Positions 31,952-41,511 are shown, counted from the first letter of the stretch. The stretch is DNA of 64,000 bases from Ornithodoros turicata (GCF_037126465.1 NW_026999353.1:1426001-1490000); one strand, 5' to 3'. Numbers and translations: made by a program. Notes: generated by a model from the sequence alone, not told the origin.

Positions 31952-34357
31952 TGCAGGAAAAAAGCCATTAAAGGAACAAATAAATGATACTAGACGTGTT
32001 TGTAATTCAAACTTACAGATTAATATGGCTTCTATGGCTGCACGCAGAGAAACAGATACTCATGGAACGATGCGGCAGCACCAGAGGACACGTGTTTCGC
32101 CGTGTTTGCGGCTCGTCAGCCCTGGGTAGCTGCGCATCGTTCCGAATTGGCAAACCAGGGGTCACTCAGCGAGCGATCTACACCTGGGAGGGTGACTGAG
32201 CACACCTCAATGCCACAGTGCAAGCCAGTGAATTATAATGCAGGAAAAAAGCCATTAAAAGAACAAATAAATGATACTAGACGTGTTTGTAATTCAAACT
32301 TACAGATTAATATGGCTTCTATGGCTGCACGCAGAGAAACCGATACTCATGGAACGATGCGGTAGCAGCAGAGGACACGTGTTTCGCCGTGTTTGCGGCT
32401 CGTCAGCCCTGGGTAGCTGCGCATCGTTCCAAATTGGCAAACCAGGGGTCACTCAGCGAGCGATCTACACCTGGGAGGGTGACTGAGCACACCCCAATGC
32501 CACAGTGCAAGCCAGTGAATTATAATGCAGGAAAAAAGCCATTAAAGGAACAAATAAATGATATTAGACGTGTTTGTAATCAAAATTACAGATTAATGTG
32601 GCTTCTATGGCTGCACGCAGAGAAACAGATACTCATGGAACGATGCGGCAGCACCAGAGGACACGTGTTTCGCCGTGTCTGTGGCTCGTCAGCCCTGGGT
32701 AGCTGCGCATCGTTCTGAATTGGCAAACCAGGGGTCACTCAGCGAGTGATCTACACCTGGGAGGGTGACTGAGCACACCTCAATGCCACAGTGCAAGCCA
32801 GTGAATTATAATGCAGGAAAAAAGCCATTAAAGGAACAAATAAATGATACTAGACGTGTTTGTAATTCAAACTTACAGATTAATATGGCTTCTATGGCTG
32901 CACGCAGAGAAACAGATACTCATGGAACGATGCGGCAGCACCAGAGGACACGTGTTTCGCCGTGTTTGCGGCTCGTCAGCCCTGGGTAGCTGCGCATCGT
33001 TCCGAATTGGCAAACCAGGGGTCACTCAGCGAGCGATATACACCTGGGAGGGTGACTGAGCACACCTCAATGCCACAGTGCAAGCCAGTGAATTATAATG
33101 CAGGAAAAAAAGCCAATAAAGTAACAAATAAATGATACTAGACGCGTTTGTAATTCAAACTTACAGATTAATATGGCTTCTATGGCTGCACGCAGAGAAA
33201 CAGATACTCATGGAACGATGCGGCAGCACCAGAGGACACGTGTTTCGCCGTGTTTGTGGCTCGTCAGCCCTGGGTAGCTGCGCATCGTTCTGAATTGGCA
33301 AACCAGGGGTCACTCAGCGAGTGATCTACACCTGGGAGGGTGACTGAGCACACCTCAATGCCACAGTGCAAGCCAGTGAATTATAATGCAGGAAAAAAGC
33401 CATTAAAGGAACAAATAAATGATACTAGACGTGTTTGTAATTCAAACTTACAGATTAATATGGCTTCTATGGCTGCACGCAGAGAAACAGATACTCATGG
33501 AACGATGCGGCAGCACCAGAGGACACGTGTTTCGCCGTGTTTGCGGCTCGTCAGCCCTGGGTAGCTGCGCATCGTTCCGAATTGGCAAACCAGGGGTCAC
33601 TCAGCGAGCGATCTACACCTGGGAGGGTGACTGAGCACACCTCAATGCCACAGTGCAAGCCAGTGAATTATAATGCAGGAAAAAAGCCATTAAAGTAACA
33701 AATAAATGATACTAGACGCGTTTGTAATTCAAACTTACAGATTAATATGGCTTCTATGGCTGCACGCAGAGAAACAGATACTCATGGAACGATGCGGCAG
33801 CACCAGAGGACACGTGTTTCGCCGTGTTTGCGGCTCGTCAGCCCTGCGTAGCTGCGCATCGTTCCGAATTGGCAAACCAGGGGTCACTCAGCGAGCGATC
33901 TACACCTGGGAGTGTGACTGAGCACACCTCAATGCCACAGTGCAAGCCAGTGAATTATAATGCAGGAAAAAGCCATTAAAGGAACAAATAAATGATATTA
34001 GACGTGTTTGTAATTCAAACTTACAGATTAATATGGCTTTTATGGCTGCACGCAGAGAAACAGATACTCATGGAACGATGCGGCAGCACCAGATGACACG
34101 TGTTTCAGCGTGTTTGCGGCTCGTCAGCCCTGGGTAGCTGCGCATCGTTCCGAATTGGCAAACCAGGGGTCACTCAGCGAGCGATCTACACCTCGGAGGG
34201 TGACTGAGCACACCTCAATGCCACAGTGCAAGCCAGTGAATTATAATGCAGGAAAAAAGCCATTAAAGGAACAAATAAATGATACTAGACGTGTTTGTAA
34301 TTCAAACTTACAGATTAATATGGCTTCTATGGCTGCACGCAGAGAAACAGATACTCT
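31952..34357. repeat. satellite 3 array, 287-bp monomers with canonical hammerhead
   Basis: Eight full monomers and a partial ninth, period 287 bp ('gcaggaaaaa' recurs at ~31953, 32240, 32527, 32814, 33101, 33388, 33675, 33962, 34249). Copies differ by a few substitutions and single-base indels. Boxes shared with satellites 1 and 2 are 'cagtgcaagccagtgaattata' and 'ggctgcacgca'. All copies face the same way (hammerhead on the minus strand). The array is cut at 34357 and continues into a PLE pLTR. Confidence 0.95.
32081..32125 (-). ncRNA. hammerhead ribozyme, satellite 3 (representative; canonical core)
   Basis: Minus-strand reading: helix I CCAGGG (complement of 32120-32125) / CUCUGG (32081-32086), 6 bp with one G-U; box CUGACGA (32113-32119), fully conserved; helix II GCCG / CGGC with loop CAAACA; GAAA (32095-32098); helix III strand ACACGUGU (32088-32095), self-complementary; cleavage after GUC (32087-32089). 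Every invariant nucleotide of a type I hammerhead is present. Repeats at 287-bp intervals give about eight copies, some with helix I mismatches (for example GCAGAG at ~32366). Confidence 0.8.
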
Positions 34358-34763
34358 GTTTCTGAAACAGAGTATGAGACAGAAACAGCATTCTTTTTTT
34401 TTTCAGCTATGGCGTCAGTACAGCTCACCCTGAGCTGGCTCCCCAAGAAAGATGACATCACCACCCGGACTTGACCTTGCGGAATGTTCCAGAATATGAC
34501 TCAGACAACTGCCACGTGGCATACTTGCACCGATTGTGACGTCACCCAGGAAACCTATTTAAGCAATATGCAACCCTTATACCTCTTTTGTCCTGACGAA
34601 GACAGTGCCACTGTCGAAACGTCGACCATTTTTTTAATCTATGTGTTAAATTGCCCATTAAATATATTAGTTTTTGTTAACGTTCCTGTAATCTGTAGTC
34701 CAAGTCTTATTATTTCACTTTTATTCAACTTCGTAGCCGTCTAATATATTAACCTATTTGTCC
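34358..34763 (+). mobile_element. solo PLE pLTR
   Basis: Matches the pLTR of PLE 3: 'tttttttttcagc', 'gacatcaccacccggacttgacctt', 'cctatttaagcaatatgcaaccc', hammerhead-like motif (34590-34626), then T-rich end. No coding part attached. Joined directly to a broken satellite 3 monomer on the left and a (TA)n tract on the right. Confidence 0.75.
34590..34626 (+). ncRNA. hammerhead-like motif in solo pLTR
   Basis: GUC (34590-34592), CUGACGA (34593-34599), extra A, helix II GACAGU/ACUGUC, GAAA (34616-34619), CGUC, GAC. The core boxes match satellite 3 immediately upstream. Confidence 0.5.
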
Positions 34764-34795
<32 letters not shown>

Positions 34796-34796
34796 G
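34764..34796. repeat. (TA)n tract, pLTR / PLE 5 border
   Basis: Two TA runs around 'tacata'. Confidence 0.95.
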
Positions 34797-35690
34797 GTAT
34801 TCAATAAAGATCAGAAGTGGAGACGGGAGGAACATCCAAGACAGACTTGTGAACGCCAAGTTAAACAAGCCGTCGGAACACAACGGTTGTCAACCATGCA
34901 ACGGACGCAGATGCCAGATCTGTAAATTAATGCAAACTGCTACCAGAGTAGAAAGCACAAATTCCAGCTATCGCACAAAAATTAATGGTCTATTTAACTG
35001 TAACTCTTCTAACGTCCTTTATCTCCTTCAATGTAATGAGTGCAAGGCCCAATATATCGGTCAAACAGCTACATCCTTCAGAATCCGATTCAACAAGCAC
35101 AGGTCCGACGTATCAAAGAAACCGAATCTGTCAGTGTCTCGACATTTTAGTATACCCGGCCACTCAATTAACGACATAGCCATTTTCGTTCTGCAATCGG
35201 GTTTTCCATCCCAACGCCTTAGAGAACAAAGAGATTCGTTCCTGATCTACAAATTTAAAAGCCAGATTAACGAGGACCCCGGCGTCCTCTCAACAGTTCG
35301 CAACCTAAATTCCTAATTCTCTCAAAATACATACACTCTTTCGTATCTCTTTCAGACTCCCCGGTTGGTCACCCCATGAAATCATTGCCCTCCGGCGAAG
35401 AACATGACTGCCTGTGATTCATTGTACCCTTTTACCTTTGTTTGACAAAGCACGTGTGCTGCTCTCTCCCCTTGTACATATTCCCCTCTCATTCTTTGCA
35501 ATTGTCTTGCGTCACCATAATATCCCATTCCTGTTGAAGACATCGCTGCTGTCGAAACGTCGAATACTCCCTCTTAGTTTTTAATAAAGTTCCCCTTTTA
35601 TTCCTTGTCCTGTAGAAGCACCGTCTCCACTTCTGATCTTTATTGGATACCTTTATTTTTCGTGGTCAACCGCATTCGTTTATTTCAACT

Positions 35691-35691
<1 letters not shown>
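34797..35691 (+). mobile_element. PLE 5: Zn-finger/GIY-YIG fragment plus pLTR
   Basis: From ~34820 to 35316 one frame encodes RNIQDRLVNAK, CQPCNGRRCQICKLM, YLLQCNECKAQYIGQTATS, RFNKHRSD, LREQRDSFLIYKF and VLSTVRNLNS then stop: the PLE C-terminus. Downstream are 'tctctttcag', a weakened hammerhead-like motif (about 35528-35565, box CUGUUGA) and 'aataaag'. A 33-bp segment 'aggtattcaataaagatcag...' (34795-34827) is inverted at 35621-35654, giving the insertion inverted ends. The RT is absent. Confidence 0.82.

Positions 35692-35721
<30 letters not shown>
35692..35721. repeat. (TA)n tract, PLE 5 / satellite 1 border
   Basis: About 14 TA units running into 'tatgtttgtaactcaaacg' of satellite 1. 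Confidence 0.95.
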
Positions 35722-35724
<3 letters not shown>

Positions 35725-38002
35725 TGTAACTCAAACGTCGCCATACCAGTACTGGACAGCTGTTTCGGCCTTGTTGGGCCTCATCAACAGTACGCAGGCG
35801 GGCAACGTTTGAGTGGATGGCGTCAGAAGGTCACGTAACACGTGATTCCTCCTGTCAGGGTGAGATAACTCACTCACTGAAACCCCAGTGCAAAGACAGT
35901 GAAGTATACAAGGAAAAAAAGCAGGAGCTCTTTGGCTGCACGTATAGCATATGTTTGCAACTCAAACCTGGCCATGCGAGTACTGGACAGCTGATTCGGC
36001 CTTGTTGGGCCTCATCAACAGTACGCCGGCTGGCAACGTTTGAGTGGATGGCGTCAGAAGGTCACGTAACACGTGATTCCTCCTGTCAGGGTGAGATAAC
36101 TCACTCACTGAAAGCCCAGTGCAAAGCCAGTGAAGTATACATGAAAAAAAAAGCAGGAGCTCTTTGGTTGCACGTGTAGCATATGTTTGTAACTCAAACG
36201 TCGCCATGCCAGTACCGGACAGCTGTTTCGGCCTTGTTGGGCCTCATCAACAGTACGCAGGCAGGCAACGTTTGAGTGGATGGCGTCAGAAGGTCACGGA
36301 ACACGTGATTCCTCCTCTCAGGGTGAGATAACTCACTCACTGAAAGCCCAGTGCAAAGCCAGTGAAGTATACAAGGAAAAAAAGCAGGAACACTTGGCTG
36401 CAGGTATAGCATATGTTTGTAACTCAAACGTTGCCATGCCAGTGCTGGACAGCTTCTTTCGGCCTTGTTGGGCCTCATCAACAGTACGCGGGCAGGCAAC
36501 GTTTGAGTGAATGGCGTCACAAGGTCACGTAACACGTAATTCATCCTGTCGGGGTGAGATAACTCACTCACTGAAAGGCCAGTGCAAAGCCAGTGAAGTA
36601 TACAAGGAAACAAATAGCAGGAGCTCTTTGGCTGCACGTATAGCATATGTTTGTAGCTCAAACGTCGCCATGCCAGTACTGGACAGCTGTTTCGGCCTTG
36701 TTGGGCCTCATCAACAGTACGCAGGCAGGCAACGTTTGAGTGGATGGCGTCAGAAGGTCACGTAACACGTGATTCCTCCTGTCAGGCTGAGATAACTCAC
36801 TCACTGAAACCCCAGTGCAAAGACAGTGAAGTATACAAGGAAACAAATAGCAGGAGCTCTTTGGCTGCACGTATAGCGTATGTTTGTAGCTCAAACGTCG
36901 CCATGCCAGTACTGGACAGCTGTTTCGGCCTTGTTGGGCCTCGTCAACAGTACGCAGGCAGGCAACGTTTGAGTGGATGGCGTCAGAAGGTCACGTAATA
37001 CGTGATTCCTCCTGTCAGGCTGAGATAACTCACTCACTGAAAGCCCAGTGCAAAGCCAGTGAAGTATACAAGGAAAAAAAAGTAGCAGGAGCTCTTTGGC
37101 TGCACGTATAGCATATGTTTGTAACCCGAACCTCGCCATGCCGGTACTGGACAGCTGTTTCGGCCTTGTTGAGCCTCATCAACAGTACGCCGGCTGGCAA
37201 CGTTTGAGTGGATGGCGTCAGAAGGTCACGCAGCACGTGATTCCTCCTGTCAGGGTCAGATAACTCACTCACTGAAAGCCCAGTGCAAAGCCAGTGAAGT
37301 ATATATGAAAAAAAAAGCAGGAGCTCTTTGGTTGCACGTGTAGCATATGTTTGTAACTCAAACGTCGCCATGCCAGTACTGGACATCTGTTTCGGCCTTG
37401 TTGGGCCTCATCAACACTACGCAGGCAGGCAACGTTTGAGTGGATGGCGTCAGAAGGTCACGTAACACGTCATTCCTCCTGTCGGGGTGAGATAACTCAC
37501 TCACTGAAAGGCCAGTGCAAAGCCAGTGAAGTATACAAGGAAACAAATAGCAGGAGCTCTTTGGCTGCACGTATAGCATATGTTTGTAACTCAAACATCG
37601 CCATGCCAGTACTGGACAGCTGTTTCGGCCTTGTTGGGCCTCATCAACAGTAGGCAGGCAGGCAATGGTTGAGTGGATCGCGTCAGAAGGTCACGTAACA
37701 CGTGATTCCTCCTGTCAGGGTGAGACAACTCACTCACTGAAAGCCCAGTACAAAGCCAGTGAAGTATACAAGGAAAAAAAATAGCAGCAGGTCTTTGGCT
37801 GCACGTATAGCATACGTTTGTAACTCAAACGTCGCCGCGCCGGTACTGGACAGCTCTTTCGGCCTTGTTGAGCCTCATCAACAGTACGCAGGCAGGCAAC
37901 GTTTGAGTGGATGGCGTCAGAAGGTCACCTGACACGTGACCTCCTGTTAGGGTGAGATAACTCACTCACTGAAAGCCCAGTGCAAAGCCAGTGAAGTATA
38001 CA
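35722..38002. repeat. satellite 1 array B, ~233-bp monomers
   Basis: About ten monomers, all with the hammerhead on the minus strand. They are more diverged from each other than in array A, with a 'gtataca' variant of the 'gtataaa' string and several mutated hammerheads (for example at ~36453 and ~37850). Ends in 'gaagtatacaag' joined to a PLE fragment. Confidence 0.95.
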
Positions 38003-38469
38003 AGACATTTGCGACATTTTAGTAAACCTGGTCACTCAATAAACTACATAGCCATTTTCGTTCTGCAATCGGGTTTTCCATCCCAACGCCTTAGAACAAA
38101 GAGAATCGTTTCTGATTTACAAATCTAAAATTAAAGAGGACCCCGGCGTCCTCTCAACTGTTCGCAACCTAATTTCCTAATTCCCTCTCTTACAGACTCC
38201 CCGGTTGGTCACCCCAGAAAATGATTGCCCTCTAGTGAAGAACATGACTGCCTGTGATTCATTGTACCCTTTTACATTTGTTTGACAAAGCACGTGTGCT
38301 GCCCTCTCCCCTTGTACATATTCCCCTCTCATTCTTTGGATCTGTCTTGCGTCACTATAATATCCCATTCCTGTTGAAGACTCTCCTCCCCTCTTTCCTC
38401 TTACTTTTTAATGAAGTCCCCCTTTTATATCTTTATTTTTCATGGTCAACTGCATTCATTTATTTCGAC
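38003..38469 (+). mobile_element. PLE 6: short GIY-YIG end plus pLTR
   Basis: 'RHFSKPGHSIN-IAIFVLQSGFPSQRL' is readable at 38010-38095, then a frameshift; 'cctctcttacagactccccggttgg' and the following pLTR match PLE 5 closely. The pLTR has lost the GAAA part of the hammerhead-like motif (only 'cctgttgaagactctcc' near 38370). Confidence 0.75.
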
Positions 38470-40898
38470 ATATATATATATATATTCCAAATTCCTCCAA
38501 ATTCCTCCAAAAGAAAAACATCCACCTGAAGCTCCAAAAGCAAAAGAAATTATTTAGAGACAAAATCGATTGCCCTCCAACTCATAATACTTCCACAGAT
38601 TCGGCACCCCCTAATTCCGAAGCCCGTAGCAATACTTCACAACTACGTCCAGATACCCCGTTAGACAGCAACAGCCAGTTTGCTCCCGACATCCCCACAC
38701 TAACCAAATGTAGCGTAGTTAACCTTTCTTCCCGTGACCTTGCACCCGCGGAAATCTCTCTACTGGAGAAGGGATTATCGTTTTGTCCCAATAACAGTAA
38801 AATCGATGAATATCAGCTACATCTGGATCTTGACAACTTTGCGCGGCGACTACGCCTTACGGAATACTTCTACGACAAACCGCAATCAAACCTAAATCCT
38901 TTCCGTATAAAATCCGATTTTACTCCCAACCCGAACCGAGATAAAAGTCTTGATATGTATATCAAAGCTGTTCAGAAAGATATTCTCAGTACTTATGCAA
39001 GCTCAAACAATCGGAAATTCCGGCACAATCTTACGAAAGCAGAACAGCAAAGCTTGTCCGCGCTAGAAAGCAACGAAGGTATCATCATCAAACAGGCTGA
39101 TAAAGGAGGTGCCATAGTCGTAATGGATAAGCAAGCTTACGTGGCGGAAGGACTCCGTCAACTTAATTGTGCAGACTTTTACAAACCTCTCGAATCCGAC
39201 CCCACTAATGAAATTGCCGCAGATATATGTAAAACACTAAAACGGTTAAAGACCACTAAGAAAATTGGCGATGCGCTCTATGAATACTTACTTCCTAAAG
39301 ATCCTAAACCAGGCCGATTTTACATGCTCCCTAAGATACATAAACCAGGCAATCCCGGAAGACCAATTGTGTCCAGTAACGGTACCGCTACAGAAAATAT
39401 ATCGTCCTTCGTCGATCACGTTCTCAAATCTATCCCCCCTAAATTACCTTCCTACGTCAAAGATACCAACCATTTCCTTCAAACTGTATCGCAAGTAACC
39501 GTTCCCTCAAGCTGTCTCTTGGCAACGTTAGACGTCACGTCCCTTTACACTAATATTCCCCACGCAGATGGTATAGCAGCGGCCGTTTCAGCATACAAAA
39601 ATCAACCTGACCAGCCGTATGATCCTGCTGTCCTCACCGAACTGCTAACACTGATTGTGACCTCCAATAACTTTGAATTTGATAACAAGCACTATCTGCA
39701 AGTTAACGGGACAGCTATGGGCACGAGAATGGCCCCCAACTATGCAAATATCTTCATGGCATCCCTGGAGGAAACATTTCTCGAATGTTCCGTGTTGAAA
39801 CCACTTGTGTACAAGAGATTTTTAGATGATATTTTTATCATATGGCCTCATTCTGAAAGTGACCTTCTCACGTTCATCAACCGGTTCAACCAAATTCACC
39901 CTAACATTCAATTTACCTCCCACTACTCCGCCTCCACTGTTACCTTCTTGGATGTGGAAGTCAAGTTACAAAACGGCGGCATCTCAACCAACTTATACCG
40001 GAAGCCTACAGATGCTCAGCAATACTTATCGTTCCGCAGTTGCCATCCAAGGCATACTAAGTTAGCCATACCTTATAGTCAGGCATTGCGCTACCGCAGA
40101 ATATGCACTAACGATGCCGAACTAGACAACCATCTCCAACGACTAGAACAAACCTTCATTGATCGTGAATACCCGGACAAACTTGTTAAAGACGCTATAG
40201 CCAGAGCAAGATCCACAGATCGCCAACAATTGCTCCAAAGATCTCCTCGAGCCAATGGAAATTCTGCAGTAAATCTCACTGTCACATTCAATGGCAGCGT
40301 TCCTAACATTAGCCGGATACTCAACCGCCACTACACAATTCTTTCACAATCTGATCGGATGAAGGAAATATTCTCACAGCCACCGCGCGTAAGTTATCGC
40401 CGGGCGCGGAACATCCAAGACAGACTAGTAAATGCCAAAATTAACAAACTTCCAGAAAATAACATTGGTTGCCACCCTTGTAATGCAACTAGATGCCAAA
40501 TTTGTAAATCAATGCAAGCCGCTAACTCTGCAGATAGTACCAATTCTAATTATCGGGTCAACATTAATGGCGACTTTAACTGTAATTCTTCCAATGTTGT
40601 CTATCTTCTTCAATGTAATGAATGCAACGCCCAATATATCGGACAGACAGCTACTTCATTTAGAACGCGATTCAATAACCACAAATCTGACGTCGCGAAG
40701 AAACCTAATCTGCCAGTGTCGCGCCATTTCAGTAAACCAGGACACTCAATCACCAATATATCTATTTTCATCCTGCAGTCAGGCTTTCTTTCCCAGCGGC
40801 TCAGGGAACAGCGCGAGTCTTATCTCATTCATAAATTCCAGTGTCAGATAAACGAAGATCCAGGAATCCTTTCTACTATTCGCAACCTGCATTCCTAA
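38442..40898 (+). CDS. PLE 7 protein: reverse transcriptase plus GIY-YIG endonuclease
   Basis: 818 codons uninterrupted; the first ~17 residues read through the (TA)n tract (HIYIYI), so the native start is unknown. The N-terminus begins ~60 residues later than PLE 1's by alignment. RT: IKQADKGGAIVVMDKQAY, GRFYMLPKIHKPGNPGRPIV, LLATLDVTSLYTNIPHADGI (~39523-39580), GTAMGTRMAPNYANIFMA and catalytic YKRFLDDIFIIW (~39818-39838). Then CHPCNATRCQICKSM and GIY-YIG VVYLLQCNECNAQYIGQTA with RTRFNNHKSD and LREQRESYLIHKF. All catalytic landmarks look intact. Such a protein could supply reverse transcriptase and nuclease to the hammerhead satellites, which is inference from proximity. Confidence 0.9.
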   Translation: MVNCIHLFRHIYIYIPNSSKFLQKKNIHLKLQKQKKLFRDKIDCPPTHNTSTDSAPPNSEARSNTSQLRPDTPLDSNSQFAPDIPTLTKCSVVNLSSRDLAPAEISLLEKGLSFCPNNSKIDEYQLHLDLDNFARRLRLTEYFYDKPQSNLNPFRIKSDFTPNPNRDKSLDMYIKAVQKDILSTYASSNNRKFRHNLTKAEQQSLSALESNEGIIIKQADKGGAIVVMDKQAYVAEGLRQLNCADFYKPLESDPTNEIAADICKTLKRLKTTKKIGDALYEYLLPKDPKPGRFYMLPKIHKPGNPGRPIVSSNGTATENISSFVDHVLKSIPPKLPSYVKDTNHFLQTVSQVTVPSSCLLATLDVTSLYTNIPHADGIAAAVSAYKNQPDQPYDPAVLTELLTLIVTSNNFEFDNKHYLQVNGTAMGTRMAPNYANIFMASLEETFLECSVLKPLVYKRFLDDIFIIWPHSESDLLTFINRFNQIHPNIQFTSHYSASTVTFLDVEVKLQNGGISTNLYRKPTDAQQYLSFRSCHPRHTKLAIPYSQALRYRRICTNDAELDNHLQRLEQTFIDREYPDKLVKDAIARARSTDRQQLLQRSPRANGNSAVNLTVTFNGSVPNISRILNRHYTILSQSDRMKEIFSQPPRVSYRRARNIQDRLVNAKINKLPENNIGCHPCNATRCQICKSMQAANSADSTNSNYRVNINGDFNCNSSNVVYLLQCNECNAQYIGQTATSFRTRFNNHKSDVAKKPNLPVSRHFSKPGHSITNISIFILQSGFLSQRLREQRESYLIHKFQCQINEDPGILSTIRNLHS
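38470..38485. repeat. (TA)n tract, PLE 6 / PLE 7 border
   Basis: Eight TA units; the PLE 7 frame reads through it. Confidence 0.95.
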
Positions 40899-41255
40899 TC
40901 CAGCACAATACATACACTCTTTTGTCTCTTTTTCAGGCTCACGGGTATTTCCTCAAGGTCCTGCTGCACAGACCCGGTCATTCCCCTTTCACTTAGTCAC
41001 CAACCTATGTTAGTCATGACAAAAGCGCATGCGCTGCTCTCTTTCCCTTGTACATAACCCTCTCCCATATATAAAGCTTGTTCTTGTCACCAAACCCCAG
41101 TCCCGTCGAAGGCAGCGCTGACTGCCGAAACGTCGACCCCTATCCCTATATGTGTTAATAAACTCCCCTTTGTGTTTTCCTGTAAGCTCTTTGTCGTCTT
41201 CTGATTTTTCCTGCTTATTTCATTCTCGTGGTCAACCGCCCTCCTAAGCTTCTAA

Positions 41256-41257
<2 letters not shown>
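38486..41257 (+). mobile_element. Penelope-like element, PLE 7 (near full length)
   Basis: Plus-strand element between (TA)n tracts. The ORF ends at 40898, followed by 'tctctttttcagg', 'catatataaagc' (TATA-like), a degenerate hammerhead-like motif (~41098-41136, box CCGUCGA, helix II GGCAG/CUGCC, GAAA, CGUC, GACC) and 'taataaactcccc'. Clearly a different subfamily from PLE 1, at moderate protein identity. Confidence 0.85.

Positions 41258-41292
<35 letters not shown>
41258..41292. repeat. (TA)n tract, PLE 7 / satellite 1 border
   Basis: About 17 TA units. Confidence 0.95.
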
Positions 41293-41296
<4 letters not shown>

Positions 41297-41511
41297 AACT
41301 CAAACGTCACCATGCCAGTACTGGACAGCTGTTTCAGCCTTGTTGGGCCATCATCAGCAGTACGCAGGCAGGCAACGTTTGAGTGGCTGCCTGCGTACTG
41401 CTGATGATGGCCCAACAAGGCTGAAACAGCTGTCCAGTACTGGCATGGTGACGTTTGAGTTACAAACATATGCTATACGTGCAGCCAAAGGGCTCCGGCT
41501 ACTTTTTTCAT
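41293..41511. repeat. satellite 1 array C: two facing partial monomers
   Basis: 41293-41391 and 41388-41480 are inverted copies meeting at 'gagtggctgcctgcg', forming a near-perfect ~95-bp-arm palindrome. Both carry the hammerhead segment with box CUGAUGA (C3 restored compared with arrays A and B), but with an extra U before helix II and a G-U closing helix II (GGCC/GGCU). Confidence 0.9.

Noticed and set aside
24811..37594. Repeated ~78-codon ORFs (MSYKH...) in satellite 1
   Set aside because: Same reason: tandem-repeat artefacts whose start and stop overlap at each monomer border.
24569..38002. CRISPR-like arrays
   Set aside because: Eukaryotic context, units of 230-290 bp repeated in full with no spacers.
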